Source: Draconibacterium orientale
GTDB lineage: Bacteria; Bacteroidota; Bacteroidia; Bacteroidales; UBA1556
Direction: 5' to 3'
Length of the DNA: 6,354 nt
Assembly (NCBI GenBank): GCA_022736595.1
Contig: DZDC01000006.1
Span: 17,095 to 23,448 of the forward strand
Made by a program: the position numbers and the translations under genes. This document shows positions 5,317 through 6,354 of this stretch, one piece after another. Below the pieces are notes generated by a model. It worked only from the letters and a program-made list of their open reading frames with translations, had not been told where the DNA came from and searched no databases. Numbering within the stretch: the stretch's first letter is position 1; the number at the start of each line of letters is the position of its first letter.

Positions 5317-6354
5317 TCGAGTCTTAGTGGCCATGAGCGGCGGTATCGACAGTAGTATCGCAGCCCTTTTGCTTCAAGAGCAAGGCTACGAATTGGTGGG
5401 GATAACCATGAAAACCTGGGATTATGCTACCTCGGGAGGCAATCAAAAGGAAACAGGTTGTTGCAATCTCGATAGCATCAACGATGCCCGCCAATTAGCA
5501 GTTTCAAAGGGTTTTCCTCATTACATTATTGATATTAGAGCTGAGTTTGAAAAAAGTATTGTGGGCAATTTTATTTCGGAATATATGGTTGGACGTACCC
5601 CAAATCCTTGCATCCTCTGCAATACCTTCATCAAATGGGAAGCCTTGCTTAAACGAGCCGACGAACTCAACTGCTACCACATTGCCACCGGACACTACGC
5701 TCAGCTTGAGCAACATGAAGGGAGGTACTATGTTACCAAAGGCTTGGATGGAATGAAAGATCAAAGCTATGTACTTTGGGGGGTAAGTCAAGAAAATCTG
5801 GCTCGCACCCTCTTCCCTCTGGGGCAGCATCACAAAAGCGAAATTAGGCAAATAGCCATGCAGCATGGATTTGATAATTTAGCCAAAAAAAGCGAAAGCT
5901 ATGAAATCTGCTTTATTCCCGATAACGATTACCGTGGCTTTCTAAAGCGCCAAGTCCCTGATTTAGAAGATAAAGTAAAGAATGGCAATTTTGTTCTTAG
6001 CAATGGAAAAATAGTGGGCAAACACGATGGATTTCCATTTTATACCATTGGTCAACGTAAAGGTCTCATTGCCATGGGCGAACCTTATTACGTCAGTGCC
6101 ATTGATGCCGAAAACAACCAAGTGGTGATTGGGCCACGCAACGAATTGTTGGGAACTCAAATGTTGGTGGGGCGAATCAATTGGCAAAAGTATAACCACA
6201 TTGAGGATGGTATGGCCGTTAGCGTTCAAATTAGACACCACGATCCTGGCACTCCTGCCCGACTTTTTAACCATGAAAATGGCGTGGTTCGGGTCGAATT
6301 TGATAGAGAAGTTTCTGCAATTACGCCAGGGCAAAGCGCGGTATTTTTTGAGGA
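5300..6354 (+). CDS. mnmA: tRNA 2-thiouridine(34) synthase MnmA, 3' end outside window
   Basis: The visible 351 residues cover nearly all of MnmA, which thiolates uridine 34 of the tRNAs for Lys, Glu and Gln in the cytoplasm using ATP and sulfur relayed from a cysteine desulfurase. Seen in order are the ATP-pyrophosphatase loop SGGIDSS (13-19), GRTPNPCILCN (98-108) with the expected first catalytic Cys107, ATGHYA (129-134), KDQSY (153-157), and SYEICFIPD (200-208) with the expected second catalytic Cys204. After these come GFPFYTIGQRKGL and the C-terminal beta-barrel part, ending in ITPGQSAVFFE. Family length is about 360-395, so probably 10-40 residues are lost at the window edge. The start at ATG 5300-5302 gives MIAKNNRVLVAMSGG, which places the P-loop at the usual distance; the later ATG at 5333 would remove the first strand. 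The gene overlaps the MORN gene in another frame, which suggests translational coupling. Extra cysteines C54-C55 (TGCCN) and C104 are also present. Confidence 0.95.
   Translation, partial: MIAKNNRVLVAMSGGIDSSIAALLLQEQGYELVGITMKTWDYATSGGNQKETGCCNLDSINDARQLAVSKGFPHYIIDIRAEFEKSIVGNFISEYMVGRTPNPCILCNTFIKWEALLKRADELNCYHIATGHYAQLEQHEGRYYVTKGLDGMKDQSYVLWGVSQENLARTLFPLGQHHKSEIRQIAMQHGFDNLAKKSESYEICFIPDNDYRGFLKRQVPDLEDKVKNGNFVLSNGKIVGKHDGFPFYTIGQRKGLIAMGEPYYVSAIDAENNQVVIGPRNELLGTQMLVGRINWQKYNHIEDGMAVSVQIRHHDPGTPARLFNHENGVVRVEFDREVSAITPGQSAVFFE

Noticed and set aside
5963..6334. A 123-codon open frame on the minus strand inside mnmA.
   Set aside because: It lies wholly within a well-supported mnmA reading frame, has no recognisable motif, and looks like a by-product of mnmA codon usage.

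Overview
The window looks like ordinary chromosomal DNA from a member of the Bacteroidota, probably a free-living flavobacterium-like or related lineage. The reasons are an AT-rich base composition, genes without clear Shine-Dalgarno sequences, two sites matching the Bacteroidota -7 promoter element (TAnnTTTG), and proteins of types familiar from that phylum: a C69 dipeptidase with a 'CTNYLVTKGAS' mature N-terminus, an aspartokinase with a 'GREGSDYSA' motif, an MnmA of the 'KTWDYA...TGCC...SYEICF' type, and a secreted MORN-repeat (YwqK-like) protein. The assignment rests on recalled family features, not on a search.

Layout. Positions 1-282 (+) hold the C-terminal third of a SpoU/TrmH-type RNA methyltransferase. 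It converges on a leftward block. That block, read from right to left on the minus strand, is a secreted C69 dipeptidase (2517-4214), a strong intrinsic terminator (2470-2508), a UbiA-family prenyltransferase (1604-2464) and an aspartokinase (329-1600). The last two are separated by only 3 nt and are probably cotranscribed. A 316-nt divergent intergenic region (4215-4530) carries a promoter candidate for each direction and a few small inverted repeats. Rightward from it run a secreted MORN-repeat protein (4531-5316) and mnmA (from 5300, running off the window end), which overlap by 17 nt.

Function. These are mostly housekeeping functions that do not form one pathway: tRNA/rRNA modification (TrmH-like, MnmA), isoprenoid-quinone synthesis (UbiA family, here probably menaquinone), aspartate-family amino acids (aspartokinase) and peptide degradation outside the cytoplasm (C69 dipeptidase). 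I found no mobile element, CRISPR array, RNA gene, phage gene or defence system. The points most worth a second look are the tight coupling of a secreted MORN protein to mnmA, the terminator that ends only 5 nt before the ubiA start codon, and the question of which quinone pathway the prenyltransferase serves.
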